From NCBI RefSeq assembly GCF_001591505.1, contig NZ_BCVA01000001.1, positions 124,001 through 188,000 on the forward strand: DNA of 64,000 bases. Reading direction: 5' to 3'. The notes beneath the pieces were generated by a model. The model did no database searches. It saw only the letters and a program-made list of their open reading frames with translations, and was not told where the DNA came from. Numbering within the stretch: position 1 is the first letter of the stretch; every line of letters begins with the position of its first letter. This stretch comes from Neobacillus niacini NBRC 15566 (GTDB lineage: Bacteria; Bacillota; Bacilli; Bacillales; Cytobacillaceae). The position numbers and the translations under genes were made by a program. Shown piece by piece: positions 32,395 through 42,269 of the stretch.

Positions 32395-32396
32395 AT

Positions 32397-32909
32397 TTAT
32401 TTAATTGCTCTATATTCTTTCGCAAGCTGCTCAAATGATTTACTCGTTGAAGTGACTAATATTTTTGTACCTAATGGAATGATGGGGTACAAAGAAGAAA
32501 TGACTTCATTCTGTGTACGAATACACCCTTGTGATACATATCTTCCGATGGAAGCAGGCTGATTAGTACCATGAACTCCGTATATTCTCCCATCTGTTTC
32601 TTCAGCATCAAAACCTATCCATCTAGATCCAAGTGGGTTCTTGGGGTCACCTCCAGGAATATCCTTACGGCGGTAATATGGATCTTCTGCTTTTACCGTT
32701 ATCGTATAAAGCCCTTCAGGTGTTAACTCCTTCGTTTTACCAGTGCCAACACTCACAACAGTTTGAACCTTATTTTCATTAATAAAAGCCAATTCATTTG
32801 TTTGTTTATTGACAATAAGGAAAGGATCACCAGGAAGAGGATTCGGTCCGAGAGGCCAAAGGGGTGAAATAAAAAAAGCGAACAGGATTGGCGATAGCAT
32901 CTTCAACAT
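32397..32909 (-). CDS. yqjB: L,D-transpeptidase (YkuD domain), exported
   Basis: A 170-residue secreted cell-wall enzyme. The N terminus is a hydrophobic export signal (MLKMLSPILFAFFISPLW). The YkuD domain follows, with GLYTITVKAEDPYYR, GSRWIGFDA and the catalytic signature YGVHGTNQPASIGRYVSQGC (Cys nucleophile in SQGCIR). Such enzymes cross-link peptidoglycan 3-3 or attach D-amino acids; no LysM domain is present. GTG at 32918 is an alternative start, but AGGTGG fits the ATG at 32909. The position before yqjA agrees with B. subtilis YqjB, a symbol given by synteny. Confidence 0.85.
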   Translation of the reverse strand: MLKMLSPILFAFFISPLWPLGPNPLPGDPFLIVNKQTNELAFINENKVQTVVSVGTGKTKELTPEGLYTITVKAEDPYYRRKDIPGGDPKNPLGSRWIGFDAEETDGRIYGVHGTNQPASIGRYVSQGCIRTQNEVISSLYPIIPLGTKILVTSTSKSFEQLAKEYRAIK

Positions 32910-32932
32910 AAAATCCACCTGCCATTTTTTCC

Positions 32933-33916
32933 TTAGTTTGCTTCTACTTTCCTTAATTTATTCCATCTCGTTGTATTAAAAGTACTTTTAATGATTAGAT
33001 ATTCATTCATCTCTTTTACTAATTGAAGCAGTGAAGCACGCACCTCAAATTCTTCCCTTGTCTTAGGCAGATCCATTTCTTCAAATTCCTTTTTCATCTC
33101 TTTTAACTTTTCAAGATAAATGTGGGCCGTATTGACAGGTTGAATATGTTGGGATAATTCTTGGAGAAATTCAGCAATCATTTTTCCCTGCGGTAATGTT
33201 ACAGTTAGTGAAGTAACAATCGGCAGCACTCGTTCAATAATTTCAAATTGCTTTTCCCTCATTTTAAAATAATGAAAATAATCATTTTCTTCCCGTAAAA
33301 AATGGTTTTCAACATCTCGAAAAGCGAATAACTTTGCTTCTTCTAGTAAGTTTGCCGTTTCTGTAATTTCTTTTCCAGACCATGTACTTTCCCCTGTTCT
33401 AAGATAAGAAACCATTTCATAGAAAATAACTTTAAAGTTTTCCTCGATTCTCATTTGATAGTGTTTTAATTTATCATCTGCACTAGGCATATATAAATTA
33501 ATTAGAAGTGCAACGCCAATTCCGATAATAATTACCCCAAGTTCATTAAGATAAAGTGCTAGTGATAATTTGTTTGCCATATAAATATGTAAAATAATAA
33601 CACTGCTCGTAACAATTCCATCGTTAGCTTTAAACATCACTACAGTTGGGATAAAAAATAATAGCATAATCCCGATTACAATTGGATGGTAGCCAATTAG
33701 TTCAAAAAATAGACTCGAAAATGGCATCGCTAATGTACAAGCTAAAAACCGATCCCATGAAGCCCGTATAGATTTTCTTTTCGTAACCTTGATACATAAA
33801 ATCGTTAATATACCTGCTGAGGCAAAGTTGTGTAGTCCCAGCTGTTGAGCAAGTAATATTGAGATGGCAGTGCCTAAGGCCGTTTTGATTGTTCGGTATC
33901 CAATTCGATATTTCAT
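32933..33916 (-). CDS. yqjA: aromatic acid exporter family membrane protein (YqjA, DUF939)
   Basis: A 327-residue protein of the ArAE/DUF939 type. Residues about 8-145 contain four to six membrane segments (TAISILLAQQLGL, ILTILCIKVTKRKS, IVIGIMLLFFIPTVVMF, LGVIIIGIGVALLINLYMP). The soluble C-terminal half (about 150-327) is helical and charged. Family members are proposed exporters of aromatic or other acids; direct evidence for this one is lacking. AGGAG precedes the ATG at 33916. It lies downstream of the art genes as in B. subtilis yqjA. Confidence 0.85.
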   Translation of the reverse strand: MKYRIGYRTIKTALGTAISILLAQQLGLHNFASAGILTILCIKVTKRKSIRASWDRFLACTLAMPFSSLFFELIGYHPIVIGIMLLFFIPTVVMFKANDGIVTSSVIILHIYMANKLSLALYLNELGVIIIGIGVALLINLYMPSADDKLKHYQMRIEENFKVIFYEMVSYLRTGESTWSGKEITETANLLEEAKLFAFRDVENHFLREENDYFHYFKMREKQFEIIERVLPIVTSLTVTLPQGKMIAEFLQELSQHIQPVNTAHIYLEKLKEMKKEFEEMDLPKTREEFEVRASLLQLVKEMNEYLIIKSTFNTTRWNKLRKVEAN

Positions 33917-33971
33917 AGCATTCTCCTAAAAAAAAAGATGATCATCACTGACCATCTTTAGCATATCCTGA

Positions 33972-34694
33972 TTAGAGCATTTTTTGCAAGAAATCTTGTG
34001 CACGCTTGCTCTTTGGGTTTGTGAAAAATTCTTGAGGTTTTGCATCTTCTACTAACACTCCGCCGTCTAAAAAGAGAACTCGATCCGCAACTTCACGAGC
34101 AAATCCCATTTCGTGTGTCACAATAGCCATTGTCATTCCAGTATGAGCAAGTGATTTCATTACCTCTAAAACTTCCTTAACCATCTCTGGGTCAAGAGCA
34201 GAGGTTGGCTCATCAAAAAGCATAACTTCTGGCTCCATAGCAAGTGCTCGTGCAATCGCCACCCGCTGTTTTTGTCCGCCTGATAACCTGGTTGGGTATT
34301 CATTCGCTTTTTCCGCTAACCCAACTCTTTCTAGCAAATCCAAGGCAATCTTTTCTGCTTCTCCCTTTGACAAACCTTTTACCTTCATCGGTGCATAAGT
34401 AAGATTTTGGAGAACAGTTTTATGCGGAAATAGATGAAAGTGTTGAAAAACCATTCCTACGTTTTGTCGCACCTTCAAAATATTTGTTTTTTTATCGGTA
34501 ACATCCTGGTCTCTTACAAAAATACTACCGCTGGTTGGAGTCTCAAGAAGGTTCATGCAACGCAGGAAGGTAGACTTTCCTGAACCAGAGGGACCAATAA
34601 TTGCAACAACTTCTCCCGCCTCGATTGTCGTGGAAATCCCTTTTAATACTTCAAGCTTGCCATAGTTTTTATATAAATTCTCTACCTTAATCAC
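33972..34694 (-). CDS. artR: amino-acid ABC transporter ATP-binding protein (arginine type)
   Basis: A 240-residue ABC ATPase of the polar amino acid uptake family. Walker A is [15 protein letters not shown] (about 32-46), the Q-loop is in [12 protein letters not shown], the signature is [16 protein letters not shown], Walker B is [15 protein letters not shown] and the H-loop is [16 protein letters not shown]. It starts with GTG at 34694 and overlaps the permease stop by 8 nt. The arginine assignment rests on synteny with B. subtilis artPQR (yqiXYZ) and on ARG-like boxes upstream of artP. Confidence 0.92.
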   Translation of the reverse strand: MIKVENLYKNYGKLEVLKGISTTIEAGEVVAIIGPSGSGKSTFLRCMNLLETPTSGSIFVRDQDVTDKKTNILKVRQNVGMVFQHFHLFPHKTVLQNLTYAPMKVKGLSKGEAEKIALDLLERVGLAEKANEYPTRLSGGQKQRVAIARALAMEPEVMLFDEPTSALDPEMVKEVLEVMKSLAHTGMTMAIVTHEMGFAREVADRVLFLDGGVLVEDAKPQEFFTNPKSKRAQDFLQKML

Positions 34695-35346
34695 TGCGTC
34701 TCATTCTCCTTTCGACCGCTTTTCCTAAGAAGGTCAAGATAACCACCATTACATAATAAATTAAACCGGCAATCAAGAGTGGCTCAAAAAATGAATAATT
34801 TTCAGCCCCAACCTGGTAGGAACGACGCATAATATCCATTACACCAATGGTGGTGACAATGGCCGATTCCTTTGTTAATGTAATAAATTCGTTCATTAAT
34901 GCTGGCAGGATATTTTTAAGGGCTTGAGGCATTATGATATCCCACATCATTTTTGTGTAAGGCACACCAAGAGCCATTGCTGCCTCCTGCTGTCCTTTAT
35001 CAATTGCCTGAATTCCTGCTCTAATAATCTCAGATATGTAAGCGCCGGAATTAAGGGCAAAGGAAAGAATCGCAGCTGTATATGGTTCAATTTGATATCC
35101 GATTAACTGCGGCGAACCATAGTAAATCAACATCAGTTGTAAAACTAATGGGGTACCACGAAAAATTGACGTATATGCGTCCGCAAACCAGCCGAGAAAT
35201 TTAAATTTGCTAATTTTAAACAACGAAAGAATAATACCTAAAGCAAATCCTAATATCCCTGCTAAAATGACAATCTTAAGAGTAACAAGTATTCCTTCTA
35301 AAATATATGGCATCGAAGGAATGAATTGTGTGAAATCTAAGTTCAT
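34687..35346 (-). CDS. artQ: amino-acid ABC transporter permease (arginine type)
   Basis: A 219-residue inner-membrane permease of the HisMQ family. It has about five membrane segments ([36 protein letters not shown] region, [20 protein letters not shown], and a last one near 190-207). The EAA-loop signature is [18 protein letters not shown], which contacts the ATPase. It is translationally coupled to artR and separated from artP by a 70-nt spacer with a 14-bp hairpin. GAGG lies before the ATG at 35346. Confidence 0.92.
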   Translation of the reverse strand: MNLDFTQFIPSMPYILEGILVTLKIVILAGILGFALGIILSLFKISKFKFLGWFADAYTSIFRGTPLVLQLMLIYYGSPQLIGYQIEPYTAAILSFALNSGAYISEIIRAGIQAIDKGQQEAAMALGVPYTKMMWDIIMPQALKNILPALMNEFITLTKESAIVTTIGVMDIMRRSYQVGAENYSFFEPLLIAGLIYYVMVVILTFLGKAVERRMRRSD

Positions 35347-35377
35347 TCATCTGCCGTCCTCTCTTAAAGAAATTAGT

Positions 35378-35406
35378 AAGACGTTCAGAAGACTTCTGAA
35401 CGTCTT
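35378..35406 (-). other. 14-bp perfect hairpin between artP and artQ
   Basis: AAGACGTTCAGAAG and CTTCTGAACGTCTT flank a single central base. No T-run follows on the minus strand, so it is more likely an mRNA 3'-end stabiliser or processing site that keeps the binding-protein transcript abundant. Confidence 0.7.
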
Positions 35407-35416
35407 GGTTGTAGAA

Positions 35417-36193
35417 TTAGTTTTCCCCGCCAAACCATTTAACAATCAATTCTTGTAATTCGCCGTTTTCTTTCATGTTTTTAAGCTCTTTGTTAAATTT
35501 CTCCGTTAAATCGCTATCCTTTGGAAATGCAATCGCAGATCCTGCTTCTTCTGGGTCATCGCTCATTGTGAAGCTGGTTAAATCTGATTCTTTATCAAGA
35601 TAGCCTTTTGCTACTGTGTCTTCAATAATGATAGCGTCAAAACGTCCAGCTTTCAATTCTTGAATAAGCTCTGGAATACGGTTACGATTTTCTACTTTGA
35701 TAGCTACTGTTTTATTAATTTCTTCTGCTTTACCTTCTTGAATTGAGCCTAACTGAACGCCAACTGTTTTACCTTTTAAATCTTCTACTGTTGCAATGCC
35801 ACTGTCTGTTTTAGAGATAACCATGTGCTGTGCTGTGTAATAAATATCACTGAAATCTACGTTTTTCTTTCTTTTTTCAGTAGGAGTCATTCCTGCTAAT
35901 ACAAAGTCTGCTTGTCCAGATTTAAGCGACTGAATCAACCCGCCGAAATCCATATCTTTAATTTCCACTTCATAGCCAAGTTTTCCAGCGATCGCTTTAG
36001 CTAAGTCAACATCAAAGCCAATAATTTCGTCACTTTTATCTGATTCAATATATTCAAATGGAGCATAATCCGCTGAGGTAGCCATCACAAGAGTCTTTTT
36101 ATCACCTTCATTGGAATCTTTCGCTCCACCACAAGCTGCCAATACACCGACAGCTAATATCATTATTAAGAATAAACCCATTAACTTTTTCAT
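35417..36193 (-). CDS. artP: amino-acid-binding lipoprotein of the ABC importer (arginine type)
   Basis: A 258-residue extracellular solute-binding protein of family 3. The lipoprotein signal ends in VGVLAACGG (lipobox Leu-Ala-Ala-Cys, Cys about 21). The bilobed domain shows ATSADYAPFEYIESD, IIGFDVDLAKAIAGKLGYE and FVLAGMTPTEKRKKNVDFSD, all typical of polar amino acid binders. AGGAGG precedes the ATG at 36193. It heads artP-artQ-artR. The ligand is inferred from synteny; related proteins bind other basic or polar amino acids. Confidence 0.9.
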   Translation of the reverse strand: MKKLMGLFLIMILAVGVLAACGGAKDSNEGDKKTLVMATSADYAPFEYIESDKSDEIIGFDVDLAKAIAGKLGYEVEIKDMDFGGLIQSLKSGQADFVLAGMTPTEKRKKNVDFSDIYYTAQHMVISKTDSGIATVEDLKGKTVGVQLGSIQEGKAEEINKTVAIKVENRNRIPELIQELKAGRFDAIIIEDTVAKGYLDKESDLTSFTMSDDPEEAGSAIAFPKDSDLTEKFNKELKNMKENGELQELIVKWFGGEN

Positions 36194-36290
36194 TTGTTTT
36201 CCTCCTATAATTTTCTGAAAATTAATTTAAAAAATTAATAATATTTTTTCTAACTTTATAGAGTTAAAGCTTAATATTTATACAACGTAA

Positions 36291-36322
36291 TGAATTTTAA
36301 CACGGAACTGAATAACTATGCA
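36291..36322. promoter_or_regulatory. two ARG-box-like sites upstream of artP
   Basis: TGAATAACTATGCA (36309-36322) matches TGAATWWWWATTCA at 12 of 14 positions and TGAATTTTAACACG (36291-36304) at 11 of 14, 18 bp apart. A minus-strand TTGCAT-17-TTAAAA promoter overlaps them. AhrC, encoded in this window, is the natural candidate. Confidence 0.4.
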
Positions 36323-36360
36323 AGTATATTTATTAAAATTTATTATTACTTTTTTAATAT

Positions 36361-36394
36361 AAAAAAACCAATTTCCCGTTAAGGAAATTGGTTC
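36361..36394 (-). terminator. terminator after brxB
   Basis: AACCAATTTCC/GGAAATTGGTT (36366-36393) is followed by TTTTTTT on the minus strand. Confidence 0.9.
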
Positions 36395-36407
36395 TTTTGA
36401 CTTTGAT

Positions 36408-36845
36408 TTAAAGTTCTTCGCAGTTTTCTTCGAATTCTTTTTGCAGTCTTGCTACAACTGTAGCTGGATCATAGCCTTCGATTTGGTGTCTTTCTACCAT
36501 TGAAACAATTTTTCCATCCTTCAATAAGGCAAAAGATGGTGAGGACGGTGGATAACCAGTAAAATAGCTGCGTGCTTTTTCTGTTGCTTCTTTGTCCTGT
36601 CCTGCAAAAACAGTAACAAGTTGATCAGGACGTTTATCATAATGAAGGGCATGGGAGGCTGCTGGACGTGCAATGCCACCTGCACAACCACATACAGAGT
36701 TAATCATCACTAAGGTTGTACCTTTTTGTTCAAGCGCCTCTTCAACCTCTTCAGGCGTCCTTAATTCTTTATAGCCAGCTGCTGTAATCTCTTTACGTGC
36801 TTGAGCTACAACATCATTCATGAAAAAATTGAAATCCATGCTCAT
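36408..36845 (-). CDS. brxB: bacilliredoxin BrxB (YqiW)
   Basis: A 145-residue bacilliredoxin that removes bacillithiol from mixed disulfides on proteins. The redox motif CGC lies in [18 protein letters not shown] (about 51-68). [15 protein letters not shown] and the acidic tail FEENCEEL are typical of YqiW. GTG at 36854 is an alternative start, but AGGAG is 8 nt before the ATG at 36845. Its presence shows that the organism is likely to make bacillithiol, relevant to the DinB-family gene at 12406. Own terminator downstream. Confidence 0.94.
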   Translation of the reverse strand: MSMDFNFFMNDVVAQARKEITAAGYKELRTPEEVEEALEQKGTTLVMINSVCGCAGGIARPAASHALHYDKRPDQLVTVFAGQDKEATEKARSYFTGYPPSSPSFALLKDGKIVSMVERHQIEGYDPATVVARLQKEFEENCEEL

Positions 36846-36958
36846 ACATTTCACTCCTAATTAAGTCGATATAACTACATGATAACAGTAAAAATGTGTT
36901 TCTTTCAAATAAATAGGAACTTTTTCAACGAGAAAGATTATCAATAAATTGACAGTCA

Positions 36959-38083
36959 CTACTTTTTACCTGATAGGAACGTATGGAAGAGTATATCAAC
37001 AGCTGTAGCAGCCGTTTTTTCCCCAGCCATTACCTCATTTTCCAATTGAGGTAATTTGAGTTTAACTTCCGGGTGGTGAAAGAAGCTATAGTGCAGCTGA
37101 TCAGTTATGAGAGAATAGATCCAATCACGCTGCTGTCCTTTTCGTCTCTCGGCAAACACTCCAGAGGATTTTCCTTTCAGCTCAAAGTCCTTAATAACAT
37201 CCCAAACCTCTTTGATACCCTCACCTGTTAAGGAGGAGCAGGTATAAGCCTTGGATGCCCATCCCTTAGTTGCCGGCTGAAGAAAATGAAGGATACGGCT
37301 ATACTCTTTTCTTGTCTGCTCTGCTTTTTCCTTATTGGCTCCATCTGCTTTATGAACAAGGACAGTATCAGCTAGCTCCATGATTCCTTTCTTCATTCCC
37401 TGTAATTCATCACCCGCACCTGTTAGGACAAGTAGCATGAAAAAGTCGACCATGTCTCTAATAATTACTTCGCTTTGGCCCACTCCGACAGTTTCGATTA
37501 AGATCACATCAAAGCCAGCTGCCTCGCAAATCAACATCGATTCTCTAGTTTTCCGATGTACTCCACCCAGTTTTCCAGCCGTTGGTGATGGTCGGATAAA
37601 AGCTCTTGGATTCCGCGACAATTGCTCCATCCGTGTTTTGTCGCCAAGAATACTGCCACCCGAGAGACTCGAACTGGGATCGATTGCTAGTACTGCCACT
37701 CGTAAACCTAGGTCACAAAGGTAGGTGCCAAACGCTTCGATAAATGTACTTTTTCCAGCACCAGGCACACCGGTTATCCCAATTCTGATTGCTTTACCAC
37801 TATGGGCTAGGAGCTTTTGGAGAAGCTCCTGCGCCTTATGAAAATGTTGTTCAGCATTACTTTCAACTAGCGTGATGGCGCGGGCGAGCTGGCCTCTATT
37901 TCCCGTGAGCACCCCATGAACTAACTCTTCAATCGTTGGTTCCATAGACTTGCGTTTTTGAAAGACCGTGTTTTTTTCAATGGTTACAGGCTGACCTTCC
38001 AGCTCCTGTCCTCTTTTAATCAGCTTCGAGAATTTATCCGGTTCATTCGGGTCGCTCCATTCCGGTTTCAGATCCTCAGACAT
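36959..38083 (-). CDS. meaB: methylmalonyl-CoA mutase-associated GTPase MeaB
   Basis: MeaB (374 aa) is the G3E-family GTPase chaperone that protects and gates B12 loading of methylmalonyl-CoA mutase. The P-loop is IGITGVPGAGKSTFIEA, Walker-B-like VAVLAIDPSSSLSGGSILGD, DVILIETVGVGQSE and the base motif VLVHKADGANK (a K-A-D variant of NKxD). A 50-residue N-terminal extension precedes the usual start region (EELVHGVLTGNRGQLARAI). The start codon is directly adjacent to the mutB stop. It is the last gene of mutA-mutB-meaB. Confidence 0.94.
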   Translation of the reverse strand: MSEDLKPEWSDPNEPDKFSKLIKRGQELEGQPVTIEKNTVFQKRKSMEPTIEELVHGVLTGNRGQLARAITLVESNAEQHFHKAQELLQKLLAHSGKAIRIGITGVPGAGKSTFIEAFGTYLCDLGLRVAVLAIDPSSSLSGGSILGDKTRMEQLSRNPRAFIRPSPTAGKLGGVHRKTRESMLICEAAGFDVILIETVGVGQSEVIIRDMVDFFMLLVLTGAGDELQGMKKGIMELADTVLVHKADGANKEKAEQTRKEYSRILHFLQPATKGWASKAYTCSSLTGEGIKEVWDVIKDFELKGKSSGVFAERRKGQQRDWIYSLITDQLHYSFFHHPEVKLKLPQLENEVMAGEKTAATAVDILFHTFLSGKK

Positions 38084-40282
38084 CTATTTTTCCACTTCCT
38101 CATAGCCAAGCTGCTTATAAATTTCCTTGATCACTTTTTGAGCGGCAACGGGGATAATGGTTCCTGGTCCGAAAATAGCTGCTGCTCCATTATCATATAA
38201 AAATTGATAGTCCTGTGCCGGGATGACGCCGCCAATAACGATTAATATGTCTTCTCGACCGAGCTTTTTTAACTCTTCTCCAAGTTGTGGTAATAACGTC
38301 TTATGTCCTGCAGCCAATGAACTCATTCCAATTACATGAACATCATTTTCAACCGCCTGCATGGCCGTTTCTTCCGGGGTTTGGAATAATGGACCGATAT
38401 CAACATCAAACCCTAAGTCAGCGAAGGCGGTGGCAATGACCTTAGCACCACGGTCATGTCCATCCTGACCCATTTTTGCAATTAAAATTCTTGGTCTTCT
38501 GCCTTCATTCTCGAGGAATTCATCGGTCATCTTTTTCACTTCGCTAATTTCCTCTTCGTTGGAAAAAGATTTACTATACACTCCGCTAATCGAGCGAATC
38601 ACAGCTTTATGTCTGCTCGAAACCTTCTCAATTGCATCTGAAATTTCACCTAATGTAGCACGAACTCGTGCAGCTTGCACAGCTAACTCTAACAAGTTGC
38701 TTTCGCCCGTTTCAGCACCCTTTGTTAAAGCTTCCAAAGCTGCTGCAACCTTAGAATCATCACGGCCATCTTTTAATATAGTCAATTTCTCAATCTGTTT
38801 TAATCGAACTGCTGAATTATCAATATCCAATATATCAATGGCTTCTTCCTTTTCAAGTCGGTATCGATTTACACCGATAATCGTTTCTTTTCCTGAGTCG
38901 ATTTGTGCTTGTCTCCTAGCAGCAGCCTCTTCAATTCTCATTTTCGGGAGACCCGTCTCAATAGCTTTAGCCATACCTCCTAGGTTTTCAATTTCTTCGA
39001 TATGTGTCCAGGCTCTTTCTACCAATTCTTGCGTCAGCTTTTCAACATAGTAAGATCCCGCCCAAGGATCAATTACATTGGTGATACCTGTTTCCTCTTG
39101 TAAAAATAATTGCGTATTACGGGCAATTCGCGCAGAAAAATCAGTGGGCAGGGCAATGGCTTCATCCAAAGCATTGGTATGGAGAGATTGCGTATGTCCC
39201 ATTGCCGCAGCATGCGCTTCAAGTAAGGTACGAATGACATTATTAAATGGGTCTTGTTCCGTCAAACTCCAACCCGATGTTTGGGAATGGGTTCTAAGTG
39301 CCATTGATTTCTCACTTTTCGGCTCGAAGGATTTCATCATTTTTGCCCAGATTAATCGGGCTGCCCGCATTTTGGCAACTTCCATAAAATAATTCATCCC
39401 TATAGCCCAGAAAAACGACAATCTTGGTGCAAATTTATCAATGTCAATTCCAGCCTCTAGCCCTGTTCTTACATACTCCAACCCATCAGCAAGGGTGTAA
39501 GCTAATTCCAAGTCAGCTGGCGCCCCAGCCTCCTGCATATGATAGCCTGAAATACTGATACTATTAAACTTAGGCATATATTTAGAGGTATATTCAAAAA
39601 TGTCTGCGATAATTTTCATTGACATCTCAGGCGGATAAATATACGTGTTACGAACCATGTACTCTTTTAAAATATCATTTTGAATCGTTCCAGACAGCTT
39701 ATCCTGTGTGACTCCCTGTTCCTCAGCTGTAACAATGAAAAAAGCAAGAATTGGTAAAACGGCACCATTCATGGTCATGGATACTGACATTTGATCCAAG
39801 GGAATCCCATCAAATAGGGTCTTCATATCAAGCACGGAATCAATGGCAACACCAGCCTTGCCGACATCTCCGACAACACGCGGATGATCTGAATCATAAC
39901 CTCGATGTGTCGCTAAATCAAAAGCAACAGACAAGCCTTTTTGACCCATTGCTAGATTACGGCGATAGAATGCATTGCTCTCCTCAGCCGTAGAAAAACC
40001 TGCATATTGTCTCACCGTCCATGGACGATTCACATACATCGTCGGGTAGGGTCCACGAGTAAATGGAGGAATACCGGGAAGGTCGTCTAAATGCTCGATC
40101 CCTTCATGGTCATCAGATGTGTAGAGTGGTTTTAATTGAATTTGTTCGTTCGTTTCAAACAACAATTCATCAAAGGAAGTATCTATCTCTTTGTTAACCA
40201 GTTCCTGCCACTGATCTTTCGTAAGGAATTCTTGTTCATCAAACAAGGAAATATTTTCGAAATTAGGCTTTTGTGCGCTCAT
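38084..40282 (-). CDS. mutB: methylmalonyl-CoA mutase large (alpha) subunit
   Basis: The catalytic subunit (732 aa) isomerises (2R)-methylmalonyl-CoA to succinyl-CoA with adenosylcobalamin. The TIM-barrel domain covers about 60-480, with [37 protein letters not shown] and [20 protein letters not shown]. The C-terminal B12 domain (about 600-732) carries the base-off motif [18 protein letters not shown] (DxHxxG) and [16 protein letters not shown]. It begins 1 nt after the mutA stop region and is directly followed by meaB, giving a tight operon. Confidence 0.97.
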   Translation of the reverse strand: MSAQKPNFENISLFDEQEFLTKDQWQELVNKEIDTSFDELLFETNEQIQLKPLYTSDDHEGIEHLDDLPGIPPFTRGPYPTMYVNRPWTVRQYAGFSTAEESNAFYRRNLAMGQKGLSVAFDLATHRGYDSDHPRVVGDVGKAGVAIDSVLDMKTLFDGIPLDQMSVSMTMNGAVLPILAFFIVTAEEQGVTQDKLSGTIQNDILKEYMVRNTYIYPPEMSMKIIADIFEYTSKYMPKFNSISISGYHMQEAGAPADLELAYTLADGLEYVRTGLEAGIDIDKFAPRLSFFWAIGMNYFMEVAKMRAARLIWAKMMKSFEPKSEKSMALRTHSQTSGWSLTEQDPFNNVIRTLLEAHAAAMGHTQSLHTNALDEAIALPTDFSARIARNTQLFLQEETGITNVIDPWAGSYYVEKLTQELVERAWTHIEEIENLGGMAKAIETGLPKMRIEEAAARRQAQIDSGKETIIGVNRYRLEKEEAIDILDIDNSAVRLKQIEKLTILKDGRDDSKVAAALEALTKGAETGESNLLELAVQAARVRATLGEISDAIEKVSSRHKAVIRSISGVYSKSFSNEEEISEVKKMTDEFLENEGRRPRILIAKMGQDGHDRGAKVIATAFADLGFDVDIGPLFQTPEETAMQAVENDVHVIGMSSLAAGHKTLLPQLGEELKKLGREDILIVIGGVIPAQDYQFLYDNGAAAIFGPGTIIPVAAQKVIKEIYKQLGYEEVEK

Positions 40283-40283
40283 T

Positions 40284-42149
40284 TCATGCCACCCCCATTT
40301 CTTTTAAAATGGTTGAAAGAATTTCATAACAGTTACAATTCATATGAATAAACTGCTTTATCCCTTCATTTGACCATTTGGTTTGCAACTCTTTTTCTGG
40401 CAGTCCTGCTAAGTAAAAAGTCCGCTCAGGAAATTCTCTATTTAGCTCTGAAAGAATATCATGTCCAATTGATTCATAATGGTCATTGCTTCCACATAAG
40501 CAAAAATATTTTGTGTCTGTTCCTATAACAAATTGTTTGGCATCCTCTAAGGAGGTAATAGAACCACTTTCCACCGCTTCAATTCCGCCAGCAGCTGCGA
40601 ATCCTCTCATAAAATCTAACCTAGGTTTAAAGTTTTTTAACTCTCCTAGACAAATCATGCCGATTTTGGGTTTCGAACCTGATTTACTTTCAATCTCTTC
40701 ACTTATTTTCCGCAGTTTTTCAAATGGTTCTGATAACCTCATATTTTTTATTCTCTTAATTTTAATCGTATTAGTACCATCAACACCTATAAGGTTATTA
40801 CACGTTTGAATTGTAGAAGAACCAGCCGTTTCAGCAAGATTGGCATACACATTTGTCCCTACAATACTTTGTTTTCTTGTAGATACATCCTGCTCCCGTT
40901 TTGTTCGAATACATGTTATTTCATCTTGTAACCAGCCCGATTTTAATACTTCCAACATACCGCCTTTTGCTTCAATCTGCTGAAAATACTGCCAAGCTTT
41001 TTCTGCAAGCTCTACTGTTAATGCTTCTACGTACCAAGATCCTCCCGCAGGGTCGACCACTTTTTGTAGATATGCTTCTTCCTTTAGAATGTTTTGCGTG
41101 TTTCTGGCAATTCGTTCTGAAAGGAGAGAACTGCCAGTTATATCATCAAACGGAGTTATATGCAGATATTGGACTCCTCCCAGAACTGCTGCGAATCCCT
41201 CATTTCCAGCACGTAGGAGGTTAACATATGGGTCATAAACGGTTTTTGTAAATGAAGACGTCTCTGCTGCAATATGCATTCCCCTGTCCTTTGGATCAGC
41301 CCCATAAACATTAGTAATTTTATTCCAAAGAATTCTCGCTGCACGTATCTTAGCTAGCTCCATAAAGAAATTACTGCCAATTGAGAATTGAAAAATCATT
41401 TTTCCAAGAACATTCTCTAACTTCATACCACTATCTAATAATTTCTGAAGATGAAAGATACCGGTCGCTGCTGCAATTCCCAACTCTTGAACCGCATTGG
41501 CACCACCTTGATGGTAGGTTGAGGTATTTATTAGGACTGTCCGTAATTTTGGTAGTTTTTCATTTGCAAGCTTTATATCAATCATCCAACTCTTGAAGAA
41601 GTCTTCTTCAATAAATCCGGTTTCCGCAAACAGAGAAATGGGGTCGCTGCCGACATAGCCACTAATCAGATCAGCACTTTCCTTACGTTCGGTTAATGCC
41701 GCTAGCAATGCTGATTGTATACCTCTCCCATTAACGGCAAACGGAAATTCATCAGGTAAATCTCCAAGTATTTCATTTATTATTCCTTTTGATTCAAAAA
41801 GCGCCTCCGAAACTTCAAATGAAAGCGCTGTTTGTCCTTTTTCAACGCTCCCTTGAAGCTTTTCCTTTAATTGGTCAACAGAATGATATGTAATTTTCTG
41901 TGCTACCTTCCAATCATTTGTTACGTATCCTAAAGGATAAATACCTCTACGAAAATCTGTACCTCCCGGATACTCCGGTGCTTGCTGCTTATCCCGCCGA
42001 TAATAAAGCGGTTTCAAAATTATATTTTCATATGTACTGCTTTTTAACTTTTCAATACTTTTACCCTTCAAAGTTTCTTCTGCTTTTGCTTGCCAGTCCT
42101 CTATTCTGCTTAAAGGAAAAGATTGATTTCGCAGGTTATCTAAACTCAT
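40284..42149 (-). CDS. mutA: methylmalonyl-CoA mutase small (beta) subunit
   Basis: The 621-residue non-catalytic subunit of the heterodimeric mutase. It keeps the barrel-like region ([61 protein letters not shown]) and a C-terminal flavodoxin-like domain. That domain lacks the DxHxxG cobalamin-ligand motif, having [17 protein letters not shown] in its place, as usual for MutA. It is the first gene of the operon. ATG at 42149 follows GAGGGGGGA. No clear promoter was identified in the 120 nt upstream. Confidence 0.93.
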   Translation of the reverse strand: MSLDNLRNQSFPLSRIEDWQAKAEETLKGKSIEKLKSSTYENIILKPLYYRRDKQQAPEYPGGTDFRRGIYPLGYVTNDWKVAQKITYHSVDQLKEKLQGSVEKGQTALSFEVSEALFESKGIINEILGDLPDEFPFAVNGRGIQSALLAALTERKESADLISGYVGSDPISLFAETGFIEEDFFKSWMIDIKLANEKLPKLRTVLINTSTYHQGGANAVQELGIAAATGIFHLQKLLDSGMKLENVLGKMIFQFSIGSNFFMELAKIRAARILWNKITNVYGADPKDRGMHIAAETSSFTKTVYDPYVNLLRAGNEGFAAVLGGVQYLHITPFDDITGSSLLSERIARNTQNILKEEAYLQKVVDPAGGSWYVEALTVELAEKAWQYFQQIEAKGGMLEVLKSGWLQDEITCIRTKREQDVSTRKQSIVGTNVYANLAETAGSSTIQTCNNLIGVDGTNTIKIKRIKNMRLSEPFEKLRKISEEIESKSGSKPKIGMICLGELKNFKPRLDFMRGFAAAGGIEAVESGSITSLEDAKQFVIGTDTKYFCLCGSNDHYESIGHDILSELNREFPERTFYLAGLPEKELQTKWSNEGIKQFIHMNCNCYEILSTILKEMGVA

Positions 42150-42227
42150 AAAACTCCCCCCTCAAATACATAATATTCTTTAAATTCCTGTTACTTTTTA
42201 TTTTAGGACACTATTTGATTTCAAGCA

Positions 42228-42268
42228 ATGAAAATAACCGCAGACCAATCCGGCAGCGGTTATTTTTC
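42228..42268 (-). terminator. terminator of the bkd operon
   Basis: AAAATAACCGC/GCGGTTATTTT (42231-42266) lies directly downstream of the bkdB stop and upstream of mutA, with T-runs on both sides. Confidence 0.85.
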
Positions 42269-42269
42269 T

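Noticed and set aside
38559-39050. 163-codon plus-strand frame inside mutB
   Set aside because: It is an antisense shadow of conserved coding sequence, with Ser/Ala/Phe-rich composition typical of such shadows.
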